The position numbers and the translations under genes were made by a program. The notes beneath the pieces are model-generated. The model ran no database searches and was not told the DNA's origin. It was given only the letters and a program-made list of their open reading frames with translations. A stretch of 64,000 bases of DNA from Candidatus Aerophobetes bacterium Ae_b3b (GTDB lineage: Bacteria; Aerophobota; Aerophobia; Aerophobales; AE-B3A). Shown here one piece after another: positions 1-9,000 of the stretch; the stretch's first letter is position 1, and every line of letters starts with the position of its first letter. The stretch is from positions 6,726-70,725 of the forward strand of contig NJBP01000004.1 in the NCBI GenBank assembly GCA_005223085.1. Direction: 5' to 3'.

Positions 1-167
1 TAAGTGGGAAAGTGATAGAAATCAATACTCAGCTTGAGGAGGACCCTTCCTTGATTAACAAAGATCCTTACGGACGCGGTTGGATGATAAAGCTCGAAAT
101 CTCCCATCCGCAAGAAATCGATTCTTTGCTCAACGCACAGGAATATAAAAAGTTAGTGGAACAATAG
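1..167 (+). CDS. gcvH: Glycine cleavage system H protein, C-terminal part (cut by window edge)
   Basis: The reading frame enters from the left edge (codons from base 3) and ends at TAG 165-167. The visible ~54 residues match the C-terminal third of GcvH: the core reads GKVIEIN, then DPYGRGWMIKLE, and ends in an acidic LLNAQEYKKL helix. GcvH carries the lipoyl group that shuttles the aminomethyl moiety between the P, T and L proteins of glycine cleavage. The lipoyl-lysine itself lies upstream, outside the window. The next gene is convergent. Only the tail is seen, but the match is characteristic. Confidence 0.85.
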   Translation, partial: SGKVIEINTQLEEDPSLINKDPYGRGWMIKLEISHPQEIDSLLNAQEYKKLVEQ

Positions 168-275
168 ATTAGGAAAATTTATGAGTGTCGTAGTTGACTC
201 GGAAAAAAAAGATAGAGCCTGTTATGTATTGAATATGGATCTCTTTATTCATTACCTTTCTCTTCGACTGCCAAA

Positions 276-1289
276 TTACCGTGATAGGTACTTCAAAGGA
301 TTCCGGGCTTTACCATTCTTAACTATGGCAAAGAAGAGATGGGGCCCGGTAGACCGCCCAGTATTGCCGCTCAAGCCTATTTTTTGACCCTGACGAACAT
401 ACTGTCCTCTCTTCACCAGCACCCGGGAAAGATGAGCATAATAACTACGGGAATTATCACCGCCTCGGATAACCACTAATTTTCCATATCCCTTGTTCCA
501 TCCCGTACCCCGATAGGTCACTACCACCCGACCACTGTGAGAAGCCCTTATCGGGGTCCCGGTATTCACAGCTATATCAATTCCCCGGTGATATTCCCTT
601 CCTTTTTTACTAAAAGGGTTAGGCCTCCAGCCAAAACCCGAACTGATGCGTCCTCTCACAGGCCAGATAAAGGTGTAAAGTGGTTTTATAGCCGGGACGA
701 AAATCTTTTGTCCTACCGGGATAAGGTGTGGGTTTTCAATCTGATTAATCTGCATAATTTCGTGCAAAGAGACATCATAGGTTCTAGCAATACGGCTCAG
801 AGTTTGGCCGCGGGGAACCTGATAGACAAAGCCATCCATATTGTAAATCTTTAATTTCTGACCGGGATGGATGGGCTGCGAGGGAGAAAGATTATTAGCA
901 TGTACCACGGTACTAAGGTGTAGACCATGCTCCCTAGCTATACCCCAAAGGGTAGCTCCCGGTTTTACCACGTGGGTCTTGACCTCAAGTAGATTTTTTT
1001 TCTGAGCTTCATTTAGGCTTTGATTGGAACCGGTATCTGTATTTTTCTTTTCTGCTCTCTCTCTTTGCGGTAAACGCCGTTGGGTATCATCCGTAGATCC
1101 CAAATATCTTGTATCTTGGTTGCTGAGTGTGCTCGAATTCATTTGCCTATCAGCCGGATTTAATGATGGAGCTTGACCCTGAGGATGTCTCACCAGTACT
1201 TTGAAAGCTACCAAGACCAGCACTAAAGAAAGAAATCCTATGAAGCAAATTTTGAATTTTCCTCTCAGCAAATTTTTTAGGCAACTCAT
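276..1289 (-). CDS. LysM-LysM-M23 (LytM-type) murein hydrolase/activator with altered metal site
   Basis: This 337-residue envelope protein has an N-terminal membrane anchor (residues ~12-30), a polar linker, two LysM peptidoglycan-binding repeats (~105-148 and ~155-199) and a C-terminal LytM/M23 domain (~208-337). The layout is that of NlpD/EnvC/DipM-type cell-separation factors. The first zinc motif (HRGID) and the YAH histidine are present. The usual terminal HxH of M23 enzymes reads HLF here (GPHLFFAI), so the last zinc ligand is missing. That suggests a regulator of amidases rather than an active endopeptidase. A consensus promoter lies at 1361-1389. It converges on gcvH. Confidence 0.9.
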   Translation of the reverse strand: MSCLKNLLRGKFKICFIGFLSLVLVLVAFKVLVRHPQGQAPSLNPADRQMNSSTLSNQDTRYLGSTDDTQRRLPQRERAEKKNTDTGSNQSLNEAQKKNLLEVKTHVVKPGATLWGIAREHGLHLSTVVHANNLSPSQPIHPGQKLKIYNMDGFVYQVPRGQTLSRIARTYDVSLHEIMQINQIENPHLIPVGQKIFVPAIKPLYTFIWPVRGRISSGFGWRPNPFSKKGREYHRGIDIAVNTGTPIRASHSGRVVVTYRGTGWNKGYGKLVVIRGGDNSRSYYAHLSRVLVKRGQYVRQGQKIGLSGNTGRSTGPHLFFAIVKNGKARNPLKYLSR

Positions 1290-1360
1290 TATTTTCTCCT
1301 CCAGGAAATAAACTTCGATATTTGATTTCTCTAGCTTCCGTACCTGTAGGTTCCATTCTC

Positions 1361-1389
1361 AATATAACACAATGCTAATGAGTTGTCAA
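1361..1389 (-). promoter_or_regulatory. Sigma70-type promoter for the LysM/M23 gene
   Basis: On the minus strand TTGACA (1384-1389) is followed after 17 nt by TATATT (1361-1366). This lies about 70 nt upstream of the start at 1289 and close to the vegetative consensus. Confidence 0.7.
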
Positions 1390-1441
1390 AAATGCGGAGG
1401 GAACCCAAAATTATAGGCTCTTTCGGCTACCGTCGTGCGTC

Positions 1442-1470
1442 TTGATTTATTCGTTTTTTCCTGATAAGAT
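1442..1470 (+). promoter_or_regulatory. Probable promoter for cutA
   Basis: TTGATT (1442-1447), a 17-nt spacer and TAAGAT (1465-1470) lie about 60 nt upstream of the cutA start. It is a weaker match than others in the window. Confidence 0.4.
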
Positions 1471-1812
1471 AATAGCGTCTGGACTCAAGATCACCCATGA
1501 GGTAGATTTATACATGAGGAGGCAAAAAATGACAGAATACATCCAGGTTTTAACCACTACAGAAAAAAGACAAGATGCTGAAAAAATTGCCAAAACTTTA
1601 GTAGAGAAAAGGTTAGCTGCTTGCATCCAGATTATGGGCCCGATGCTGAGCACCTATTGGTGGAAAAATCATGTTGAGACCGCGGAAGAATGGTTATGCA
1701 TCATCAAGAGTAAATTAAAGCTCTATGAAGAACTCGAAAAATCAATTCGGCAAATCCATCCCTATGAGGTGCCTGAGATATTAGCCATACCTGTTATTGT
1801 GGGCAGTAAAGA

Positions 1813-3352
<1,540 letters not shown>

Positions 3353-3406
3353 CTCTGGACGACTTGTAGAGCCAGATCCATAAAGGAAACTCAAAAAAAG
3401 GAATTC

Positions 3407-3433
3407 TTGCCAATCAGAGAAAATTGGTATAGT
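3407..3433 (+). promoter_or_regulatory. Extended -10 promoter for lptF, probably giving a leaderless mRNA
   Basis: TTGCCA (3407-3412) and TATAGT (3428-3433) are separated by 15 nt, and the -10 carries the TGn extension. The predicted start site (~3440) is only a few bases before the ATG at 3443, and no ribosome site is visible. Confidence 0.5.
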
Positions 3434-3442
3434 ATTAAAAAG

Positions 3443-4537
3443 ATGAAGATACTGAACCGCTATATTCTAAAGGAGATAAGTAGTGCTTTTATTTTTGGAT
3501 TCATCTTCTTTAACTTCATATTGTTCATTGGCATCATATTTGATCTTACCGAGCTCATCTTCATTGAAAATGTTCCTCTGGTAGATGTGGGTAAATTGGT
3601 AATATTTAAGGTTCCCTCTTTCTTTGACATCGTTATCCCCGTCTCGCTCCTATTCGCCAGTTTACTCAGTTTTGGGCGACTCAGCTCTGAAGGAGAAATA
3701 ATCGCTATGAGGAGCTCAGGGATAAGTTTATTCCATATAACGGGATTGCTGCTATTGTTCGCCTTTTCCTTAACCTTAGGATCTCTTTTGTTTTCTTTCT
3801 CTCTTACTCCCTGGTGTAACCAATATTATAAAAAGACATACCAAAAGATAATCTTTCAAAGACCTACCATCCAGGTTAAAGAAAGAATAATTACCAATCT
3901 TAAAGAGAGAAGACTTTACACTTATCACATTGATCCAAAAAATTACCAGATGCAGGAAATCGTTCTTTATGAATTTCCCTCCGACGGAAACTATATCTTT
4001 CCCCAAATTACTCTGGCTCAGCAGGGAAAATTCGAAGAGGAGATCTTAAAACTGGAAAAAGTAACCTTCTATCGTTTTGGAAATAATTACCGAATCTATC
4101 GAAGGGGAAGATTTGATTCTCAGACCGTTTATCTGACCTCCAGAGTTCCAGAGAAAGCCGCAGAGAAAAGAGCTATCAGCGAGTTGAACCTATGGCAAAT
4201 AGGTCAGAAATTGAGTTCGGAAAAAACTAAGCCTAAACCCGATGAAGAGAAAATAAGGAAGCTAGCCGTCGATTTCCACGGTCGAATAGCCATCCCTCTA
4301 GCTACTTTCTTAATGGGTCTGATTGCTGTTCCCCTGGCAATAAAGATAAAAAGGGGAGAGAAATCCATCAGTCTGGGAATAAGCCTCATCATAACTGTGG
4401 CCTATTATGTCCTTTTTATGGCAGGAAGGTTTTTAGGAAGGGGAGGACTTTTGCCCCCTTATCTTGCTATGTGGCTGCCCAACATATTGTTAAGTGCAGC
4501 CGGCATCTGGTTAAGTACGAGGCTTACCGAGGTATAA
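3443..4537 (+). CDS. lptF: LptF-type permease of the LPS transport ABC exporter
   Basis: This YjgP/YjgQ-family inner-membrane protein of ~364 residues is one half of the LptB2FG transporter that extracts lipopolysaccharide and passes it to LptC/LptA. Transmembrane helices occur in the first ~125 residues and in the last ~100, with a periplasmic beta-jellyroll domain between them, the standard topology. The N-terminus MKILNRYILKEISSAF is typical, so ATG 3443 is preferred over the upstream TTG at 3407, which lies in the -35. It is followed 7 nt later by lptG. Its presence argues for an LPS outer membrane. Confidence 0.9.
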   Translation: MKILNRYILKEISSAFIFGFIFFNFILFIGIIFDLTELIFIENVPLVDVGKLVIFKVPSFFDIVIPVSLLFASLLSFGRLSSEGEIIAMRSSGISLFHITGLLLLFAFSLTLGSLLFSFSLTPWCNQYYKKTYQKIIFQRPTIQVKERIITNLKERRLYTYHIDPKNYQMQEIVLYEFPSDGNYIFPQITLAQQGKFEEEILKLEKVTFYRFGNNYRIYRRGRFDSQTVYLTSRVPEKAAEKRAISELNLWQIGQKLSSEKTKPKPDEEKIRKLAVDFHGRIAIPLATFLMGLIAVPLAIKIKRGEKSISLGISLIITVAYYVLFMAGRFLGRGGLLPPYLAMWLPNILLSAAGIWLSTRLTEV

Positions 4538-4544
4538 AGCTCTC

Positions 4545-5597
4545 ATGAGAATCTTGGACAAATTTTTGAGTAAGGAATATCTAAGATTATATTTCGTTTT
4601 TATTTTCTTTTTTATCGCAATTTTTCTTCTCACTGATTTTTTTACCTCTATACATAATTTAAAAAAAGGAGCTAAAATCTGGGATGTAATTCAATATTAC
4701 TTTTTACAGATCCCATATTTATTCAATTTCCTCAGTCCCATGGCGGTCATTGTCTCCACCCTTTTTCTCATTACCCATTTAACTGGAACTCATCAGATTC
4801 AGGCTACACAAATTGCCGGAATATCTTTCAAAAGAACTGCTCTTCCTCTCTTAACTATAGGCCTCATCATTGGCTTCGTGGTAATTTTTGCAGACCAGAC
4901 TTTAATCTTCAAAGCAAATGTGACTGCCGAGAAGCTTAAGCAAGAAAACTTTTTGGGTCCTCCACGAAAAAAGGTACAAAAGAACATCTTTATTCATGTT
5001 CCTCCTTCCTACTTATTTTACATAAGATCATTTAATTCTGAGGCGGGAAGGATGGAAAATGTGTTCATATATGAAAAATCAACCCCTGGTACCGTTATTT
5101 TGGCCAAGGAAGGAAAATGGACGGGTAAGGAATGGATCTTATACCAGGGAATGAGATACCGATTAAATGAGAAAATGGAGGGAATACCATTTGCGGAAAA
5201 GACTCTACATCTGGATAGAAAACCTAGCTACTTCACCAGAAAATATTTTCCTCCCGAGAAAATGAACATAGCAGAACTGCAAAGGTACATAAGTGAATAC
5301 CGCAAAAGCGGATTCAAGACCCTTGATTTGGAAACAGAGCTAAACTTTAAGATTTCTTATCCCTTTACCAATTTTATTCTTCTTTTTTTGGGTATTCCAG
5401 TGGGATTGGTCTTGAGAAAGGGAGGAAGAGGAGCCAGCTTTGCCCTCGGTCTTCTCATAAGCTTTGCTTATTATGAGGCAATGGCTTTGCTTAAAACCCT
5501 GGGAGAAAACGGGATCGTCTCTCCTTTCTTAGCCGCTTGGGCTCCTAACTTGATTTTTTTAGCGGGAGGAATTTATCTATTCACCCGCGTAGAGTAG
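4545..5597 (+). CDS. lptG: LptG-type permease of the LPS transport ABC exporter
   Basis: This is the second YjgP/YjgQ-family permease, 350 residues, with the same plan as the preceding gene: membrane helices at ~15-35, 55-80 and 100-120, a periplasmic domain, then three C-terminal helices. The pair forms the LptFG heterodimer. A GAGGTA site inside the end of lptF lies upstream of the ATG. F versus G is assigned by order only. LptB, LptC and LptA are not in the window. Confidence 0.88.
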   Translation: MRILDKFLSKEYLRLYFVFIFFFIAIFLLTDFFTSIHNLKKGAKIWDVIQYYFLQIPYLFNFLSPMAVIVSTLFLITHLTGTHQIQATQIAGISFKRTALPLLTIGLIIGFVVIFADQTLIFKANVTAEKLKQENFLGPPRKKVQKNIFIHVPPSYLFYIRSFNSEAGRMENVFIYEKSTPGTVILAKEGKWTGKEWILYQGMRYRLNEKMEGIPFAEKTLHLDRKPSYFTRKYFPPEKMNIAELQRYISEYRKSGFKTLDLETELNFKISYPFTNFILLFLGIPVGLVLRKGGRGASFALGLLISFAYYEAMALLKTLGENGIVSPFLAAWAPNLIFLAGGIYLFTRVE

Positions 5598-5605
5598 AAA
5601 ATCAC

Positions 5606-6238
5606 TTAAGATTTTGAGTAAAAGTCCCGAAGATATCGGCGAATATCATCAAGGACGGGAGGATGCACCCGAAAAATTTCTATATCAGAGGGAAATTCAA
5701 TGCTATTGTTCTCCCTGATAAAGATAATCCCGCTTTCGTTTTCTTTGAGTGTTTCATTTATTCTTTTGGCAACGAACTCATCTCTCTTTTGCATGGCCTC
5801 TACATAAAATTGGGAGACTTTGCTGAGAGCCTTCTCACTCTGAAGATTTGCGGTCAGACATCTGATCCAGTCCATGCTCTCCCTGACTAGATTCATATCT
5901 TCTGTAGCTTGGAGCTCAGCACCTTTCTCCACATATCTTTTGACAATCCTGTAGCTCTTACCATTTAACTTCTTAATTCTCTTAAGACCCTTTTCTCCTT
6001 TCTCATTGATCAACTCGTGATATATCTTGTGGATCTTTCCAACCTTGCTCCCTAGATCGTCCAGACGGAGGCTCACTTCCTTCCAGTAAGCTTCAAGCTT
6101 CGCCGGATAATCCTTAGGTAACCCTTTTTCGTGGGATTCTGCTATAGGTAAAAGGGGGACAAGATAGAGCTTTTTTCCAGGCTTTTTGAAATGCTCCACA
6201 GGAAGTTTTTCTATCCTCCCTATAGCCTTCTTGACCAT
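5606..6238 (-). CDS. Uncharacterised ~210-residue helical protein, source of the 7.1-kb duplicate
   Basis: I do not recognise the family. The protein is charged and mostly helical, begins MVKKAIGRIEKLPVEHF, has a KLYLVPLLP segment near residue 27, and ends in a short beta/alpha segment (SGIIFIRENNS, then IRRYLRDFY). There is no signal peptide or membrane segment. Start 6238 is preferred because a GGGGGTG ribosome site lies 7 nt upstream; a TTG at 6286 would add 16 residues. Bases 5984-6178 recur almost unchanged at 7115-7309. A decayed ATPase start lies just upstream. Confidence 0.6.
   Translation of the reverse strand: MVKKAIGRIEKLPVEHFKKPGKKLYLVPLLPIAESHEKGLPKDYPAKLEAYWKEVSLRLDDLGSKVGKIHKIYHELINEKGEKGLKRIKKLNGKSYRIVKRYVEKGAELQATEDMNLVRESMDWIRCLTANLQSEKALSKVSQFYVEAMQKRDEFVAKRINETLKENESGIIFIRENNSIEFPSDIEIFRVHPPVLDDIRRYLRDFYSKS
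5984..6178. repeat. Direct repeat copy A (195 bp)
   Basis: Near-identical in the same orientation to 7115-7309, offset 1131 bases. It lies inside the hypothetical gene at 5606-6238. Confidence 0.9.
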
Positions 6239-6298
6239 CTCAATCACCCCCTGTTTTTCTCCAATTTTTTTCTCACCATCCCCCAATCAATTCATTTC

Positions 6299-6427
6299 TC
6301 ATTGCCCGATCCCCTCCAGAGTTGACCCTTCAAAAAACCTGCAGGTCATTTTCTCCTCAGCAATCTCCTCTCGATCGATTAAATCATCACCGGTGACTGG
6401 TTTTCCATAAGCGAATAGCTCTTTCAC
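6299..6427 (-). pseudogene. N-terminal remnant of an archaeal-type AAA ATPase
   Basis: A GTG at 6427 with a GTGAGG site opens 42 codons reading KELFAYGKPVTGDDLIDREE. That is the characteristic start of STAND/archaeal-type ATPases, where it precedes the Walker A segment. After EEIAEEKMTCRFFEG the match is lost and the frame stops at TGA 6299-6301 with no P-loop. A deletion appears to have removed the rest. The gene immediately downstream starts within ~60 nt. Confidence 0.55.
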
Positions 6428-6445
6428 TAGCAACCTCACTACCAG

Positions 6446-6540
6446 TTAGATTTGTTTTAAATTTAGCTTGCTATCTTTACTTTTATTTAACTTCCTTAGC
6501 TCACAAAGTATCTCTTTAAGAAGTAAGAGAGAATTGGTAT
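6446..6540 (-). pseudogene. 3'-end remnant of a second copy of the 57-residue gene at 8776-8949
   Basis: The 46 bases at 6470-6515 are identical to 8791-8836, and similarity continues a little on the upstream side. In the homologous frame this gives LLKEILCELRKLNKSKDS followed by a divergent tail and TAA (6446-6448). The head of the copy is missing: the phosphodiesterase gene now ends within it, its stop codon falling at the repeat's edge. Confidence 0.7.
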
Positions 6541-7055
6541 TTCACCAGATCCTTTCCTTGCCGCAGATCAACGAGCCTCCCTGTCACCTTGCCTTTATCA
6601 AAGTCAACTACGACAAAGCTTGGAGGAAAGCCTTTTTTGTCTTCTTTTTGCAGGTGGCCAGGATTCACCCACAAGACTCCATTCTTTTCCTTTATCTCAG
6701 GGACATGAGTATGGCCGTAGAGAATCACCTTTATTCTCTCGCAGTCTATTAACTCCTGCGGTGAAAGCTCACCCGGTGGGTCATTTTTGTGAGGGGTGGG
6801 AGCATGAGTGATAAGAGTTTTCACTCCACCAAATTCCCTCACCAGACGATTGGGTGTCTGAGGGTCCTGATAATAGGTGCTGAAAACCCCGGGAATTTTC
6901 ACTACTTCAACCGGAAACTCCTCTAGAACCTTAGCATCATCGTAATCGTCTCCCAGATGTATAATGGCTTGTACCTTTTCTTCAATGAGCTTGCGAGCGG
7001 CTGACTTCAGATTATCCAGATTTTTATGACTGTCACTTACCACACCCATTCTCAT
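6516..7055 (-). CDS. YfcE/MJ0936-like metallophosphoesterase with a variant third motif
   Basis: This ~179-residue calcineurin-like phosphodiesterase is a cytoplasmic hydrolase of phosphodiesters with a dinuclear metal centre. Visible motifs are GVVSDSH, HLGDDYDD, THAPTPH and YGHTH. The usual GN(H/C)D motif is replaced by IPGVFSTYY, so the bridging Asn is absent; a variant subfamily or altered activity is possible. Start 7055 is set by AAGGAG 7 nt upstream; the ATG at 7103 has no such site. It lies between a truncated duplicate (upstream) and a repeat remnant (its last codons), so it looks inserted or recombined in. Confidence 0.85.
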   Translation of the reverse strand: MRMGVVSDSHKNLDNLKSAARKLIEEKVQAIIHLGDDYDDAKVLEEFPVEVVKIPGVFSTYYQDPQTPNRLVREFGGVKTLITHAPTPHKNDPPGELSPQELIDCERIKVILYGHTHVPEIKEKNGVLWVNPGHLQKEDKKGFPPSFVVVDFDKGKVTGRLVDLRQGKDLVKYQFSLTS

Positions 7056-7099
7056 ATTCGCACTCCTTGGCTTTTGACCTATTTTTAAAAATTCATTTT

Positions 7100-7333
7100 T
7101 CAATCTGACTCTTCAAGACCCTTTTCTCCTTTCTCATTGATCAACTCGTGATATATCTTGTGGATCTTTCCAACCTTGCTTCCTAGATCGTCCAGACGGA
7201 GGCTCACTTCCTTCCAGTAAGCTTCAAGCTTTGCCGGATAATCCTTAGGTAACCCTTTTTCGTGGGATTCTGTTACAGGTAAAAGGGGGACAAGATAGAG
7301 TTTTCTTCCTAGGGAGCTTAACACATTTTCCAT
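7100..7333 (-). pseudogene. Truncated duplicate of the 5606-6238 gene
   Basis: This is a 77-codon frame. Residues ~10-73 are almost identical to residues 26-89 of the protein at 5606-6238 (KLYLVPLLP through INEKGEKGL), and at the DNA level 7115-7309 matches 5984-6178 with about seven differences by eye. The first nine residues and the last few (EESD) are unrelated and the C-terminal half is gone. It is a recent partial duplication broken at both ends; the stop overlaps an ATG of the next frame. Confidence 0.8.
7115..7309. repeat. Direct repeat copy B (195 bp)
   Basis: Partner of 5984-6178. About seven substitutions and no gaps are visible, which suggests a recent event. Confidence 0.9.
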
Positions 7334-7351
7334 TTAATACAAACGCCCAAT

Positions 7352-7879
7352 TTATTTCCAATATCCTATGCTATGAAGATAATACTCGGCAGTATATTCT
7401 CCCACCTGACTAAACCGTTGGGTCAATTTTCTAATTGCTTCTTTATCTCCCATACCTTTTAATGATCTTAAGAAGTTTGAAAAAGACCCGGCCTCTTGTA
7501 TCGTGTTCTGAAACTCCCTGGCATCCTCTATAATTGCTTTAACCTTATTTTTGTTCTTTATTACTCCCTCTCTTTTGAAGAGTTCGTTCACTGTCGCTTT
7601 TGCTAGTCTTTTGATATCGAAATTATAAAATCCTTTCTTGAGTGTAGACCAATTTTTTCTAACCATCCCCCAACCAAGTCCAGCTTGTAATACACATAAA
7701 CAAAGGACTTCAAAATATTGCTGGTCAGATTTTGGCCGAATGCCTGGTCTGCACCTGCTTTTTTCTTCCTTGGCAAAAGTACATTCCCAAGGCGCTCTAT
7801 GTTCTCTACTGCTTTCATTCATACTTATTGAAATGCGTTTCTTCCTAAATTTCTTGGCAAGGGGCCCAATTTCACTCAA
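7352..7879 (-). CDS. DNA-3-methyladenine glycosylase I (Tag)-like protein
   Basis: The central part matches the Tag helix-hairpin-helix glycosylase core: PKSDQQYFEVLCLCVLQAGL, then GWGMVRKNW, FDIKRLAKA, and GVIKNKNKVKAIIEDAREF. This family removes 3-methyladenine from DNA. Canonical Tag holds a zinc with Cys/His near its N- and C-termini; the ends here differ (an ECTFAKEEKSRC segment at the front, HSIGYWK at the end), so zinc binding is unclear. The start is uncertain: TTG 7879 has an AGAGGG site upstream, ATG 7822 is an internal alternative. It follows the broken HEPN gene. Confidence 0.7.
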   Translation of the reverse strand: MSEIGPLAKKFRKKRISISMNESSREHRAPWECTFAKEEKSRCRPGIRPKSDQQYFEVLCLCVLQAGLGWGMVRKNWSTLKKGFYNFDIKRLAKATVNELFKREGVIKNKNKVKAIIEDAREFQNTIQEAGSFSNFLRSLKGMGDKEAIRKLTQRFSQVGEYTAEYYLHSIGYWK

Positions 7880-7898
7880 CTTTCTTCCCTCTTAAACC

Positions 7899-8167
7899 TC
7901 AACCTTTAATCCTTTGAGTCAACTTTTTAGCAAAATCTAGAACCCCTAGCGCATCTTCCTTCGCTTTCTTCGCTTCCTCCAAGGTATAATCTTTCTCAAA
8001 ATAAAAGGAAGGGGCATCTTCAAAAGAGCCTTCAAGCTGATTTCAACTACCTCTTGAGCCCGCCTCACTACAAGATTGGGAAGATTTCTCTCAAAGACAT
8101 TGGTTAGCTCCCGGGAAATGCCTTCCGCCTGGCTAAGCAGTTTTTCTCCTCTTTGGAAATTATTCAA
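7899..8167 (-). pseudogene. HEPN-domain gene broken by internal deletion and frameshift
   Basis: The first ~50 codons (GEKLLSQAEGISRELTNVFE, then VRRAQEVVEISLKALLK) are the N-terminal half of a HEPN protein. The frame then shifts, and the other frame reads PSFYFEKDYTLEEAKKAKED through DFAKKLTQRIKG, the typical C-terminal helix, to TGA at 7899-7901. The middle ~45 residues, including the usual catalytic RxxxxH region, are missing. The start overlaps the nucleotidyltransferase stop by ATGA, the usual arrangement of MNT/HEPN pairs. Confidence 0.8.
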
Positions 8168-8658
8168 ATCTCAATCACCTCTTTGGGCTTCCAATCAGGC
8201 TTCAGATCCCAATAATATGAACCGTCCGGAAGAGAAACTTTTTTTGCTCCTAGCTCCTGGAGTCTTTTTTTAAAAGAGAAGAGTCTCTTCTCCAGAATGC
8301 CGTCATGATCATATAAAATAATTCCATGGTCAAGAACATCTAAGAGTATGAGCGGATTTTTCTCCAGTTCCTTCTCGCCTAAAAATACTGGATAAGGGTC
8401 TGGTAAAAATCCATCTTTTTTCAGTCTTTTGTATTCCTTGTCTTTTTCCAGATCCCTGAGAACCTTCAAGAATCTCTCCATAGGCCGATAACCACAAGAT
8501 TGATGAACGATCAAAAGATCTATATCACTTTGAGGCAAAGCTTCATTCCTCGCCACCGATCCAAAAAGTGCGCAGGACAAAAAATCCTCTCCAAAATGAA
8601 ATTTAAGAAGTTCCACTATATTATCCAGTAAGACTTTGTAGGTATCATATCCTATCAC
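8164..8658 (-). CDS. MNT-type nucleotidyltransferase (partner of the broken HEPN gene)
   Basis: This is a 164-residue minimal nucleotidyltransferase with the pol-beta motif FGSVARNEALPQSDIDLLIV (GS, then DxD) at residues ~33-52. Such proteins pair with HEPN toxins and neutralise them by adding nucleotides near the HEPN active site. The start is GTG 8658 with an AGAGG site. The catalytic motif looks intact although the HEPN partner is destroyed, so an antitoxin may have outlived its toxin. A small 57-residue gene lies upstream. Confidence 0.8.
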   Translation of the reverse strand: MIGYDTYKVLLDNIVELLKFHFGEDFLSCALFGSVARNEALPQSDIDLLIVHQSCGYRPMERFLKVLRDLEKDKEYKRLKKDGFLPDPYPVFLGEKELEKNPLILLDVLDHGIILYDHDGILEKRLFSFKKRLQELGAKKVSLPDGSYYWDLKPDWKPKEVIEI

Positions 8659-8775
8659 AATTTAACCTCTTTCTTCTTTACTAAGATAATCCACCTTAAT
8701 CCTCCCTACCCTACCGGTCATTTTCCGCTACTTTCCTGTGGAAATAGTCACGGCCGAAAAAATATTAGATTTATC

Positions 8776-8949
8776 TTATATTTTGCCCTCGCTATCTTTA
8801 CTTTTATTTAACTTCCTTAGCTCACAAAGTATCTCTCTGAGAAGCAGGAGAGTGAGACGACGATATTCGATCTCGCTTGATAACTTGGCCCACTTTCGTG
8901 GATTAGCCTCAGGTATGTAATCTTCCAGTACCTCAAGAATGTCCTTCAT
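8776..8949 (-). CDS. Small 57-residue protein, unknown function
   Basis: ATG 8949 has AAGGAG ten bases upstream. The product is helical and charged, beginning MKDILEVLEDYIPEANPRKW and ending with a leucine-rich RLTLLLLREILCELRKL helix. I do not recognise the family. Its 3' half is repeated at 6446-6540, indicating the gene was once duplicated. It precedes the nucleotidyltransferase by ~120 nt on the same strand and could belong to that module. Confidence 0.6.
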   Translation of the reverse strand: MKDILEVLEDYIPEANPRKWAKLSSEIEYRRLTLLLLREILCELRKLNKSKDSEGKI

Positions 8950-9000
8950 ATTCCATCACTCCTTTGCTTGACCATAGCAAGAGCCCTATATTTTCAGGGG

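Noticed and set aside
7056-7103. ATG at 7103 as start of the phosphodiesterase
   Set aside because: No ribosome site; ATG 7055 has AAGGAG and begins at the family's first strand.
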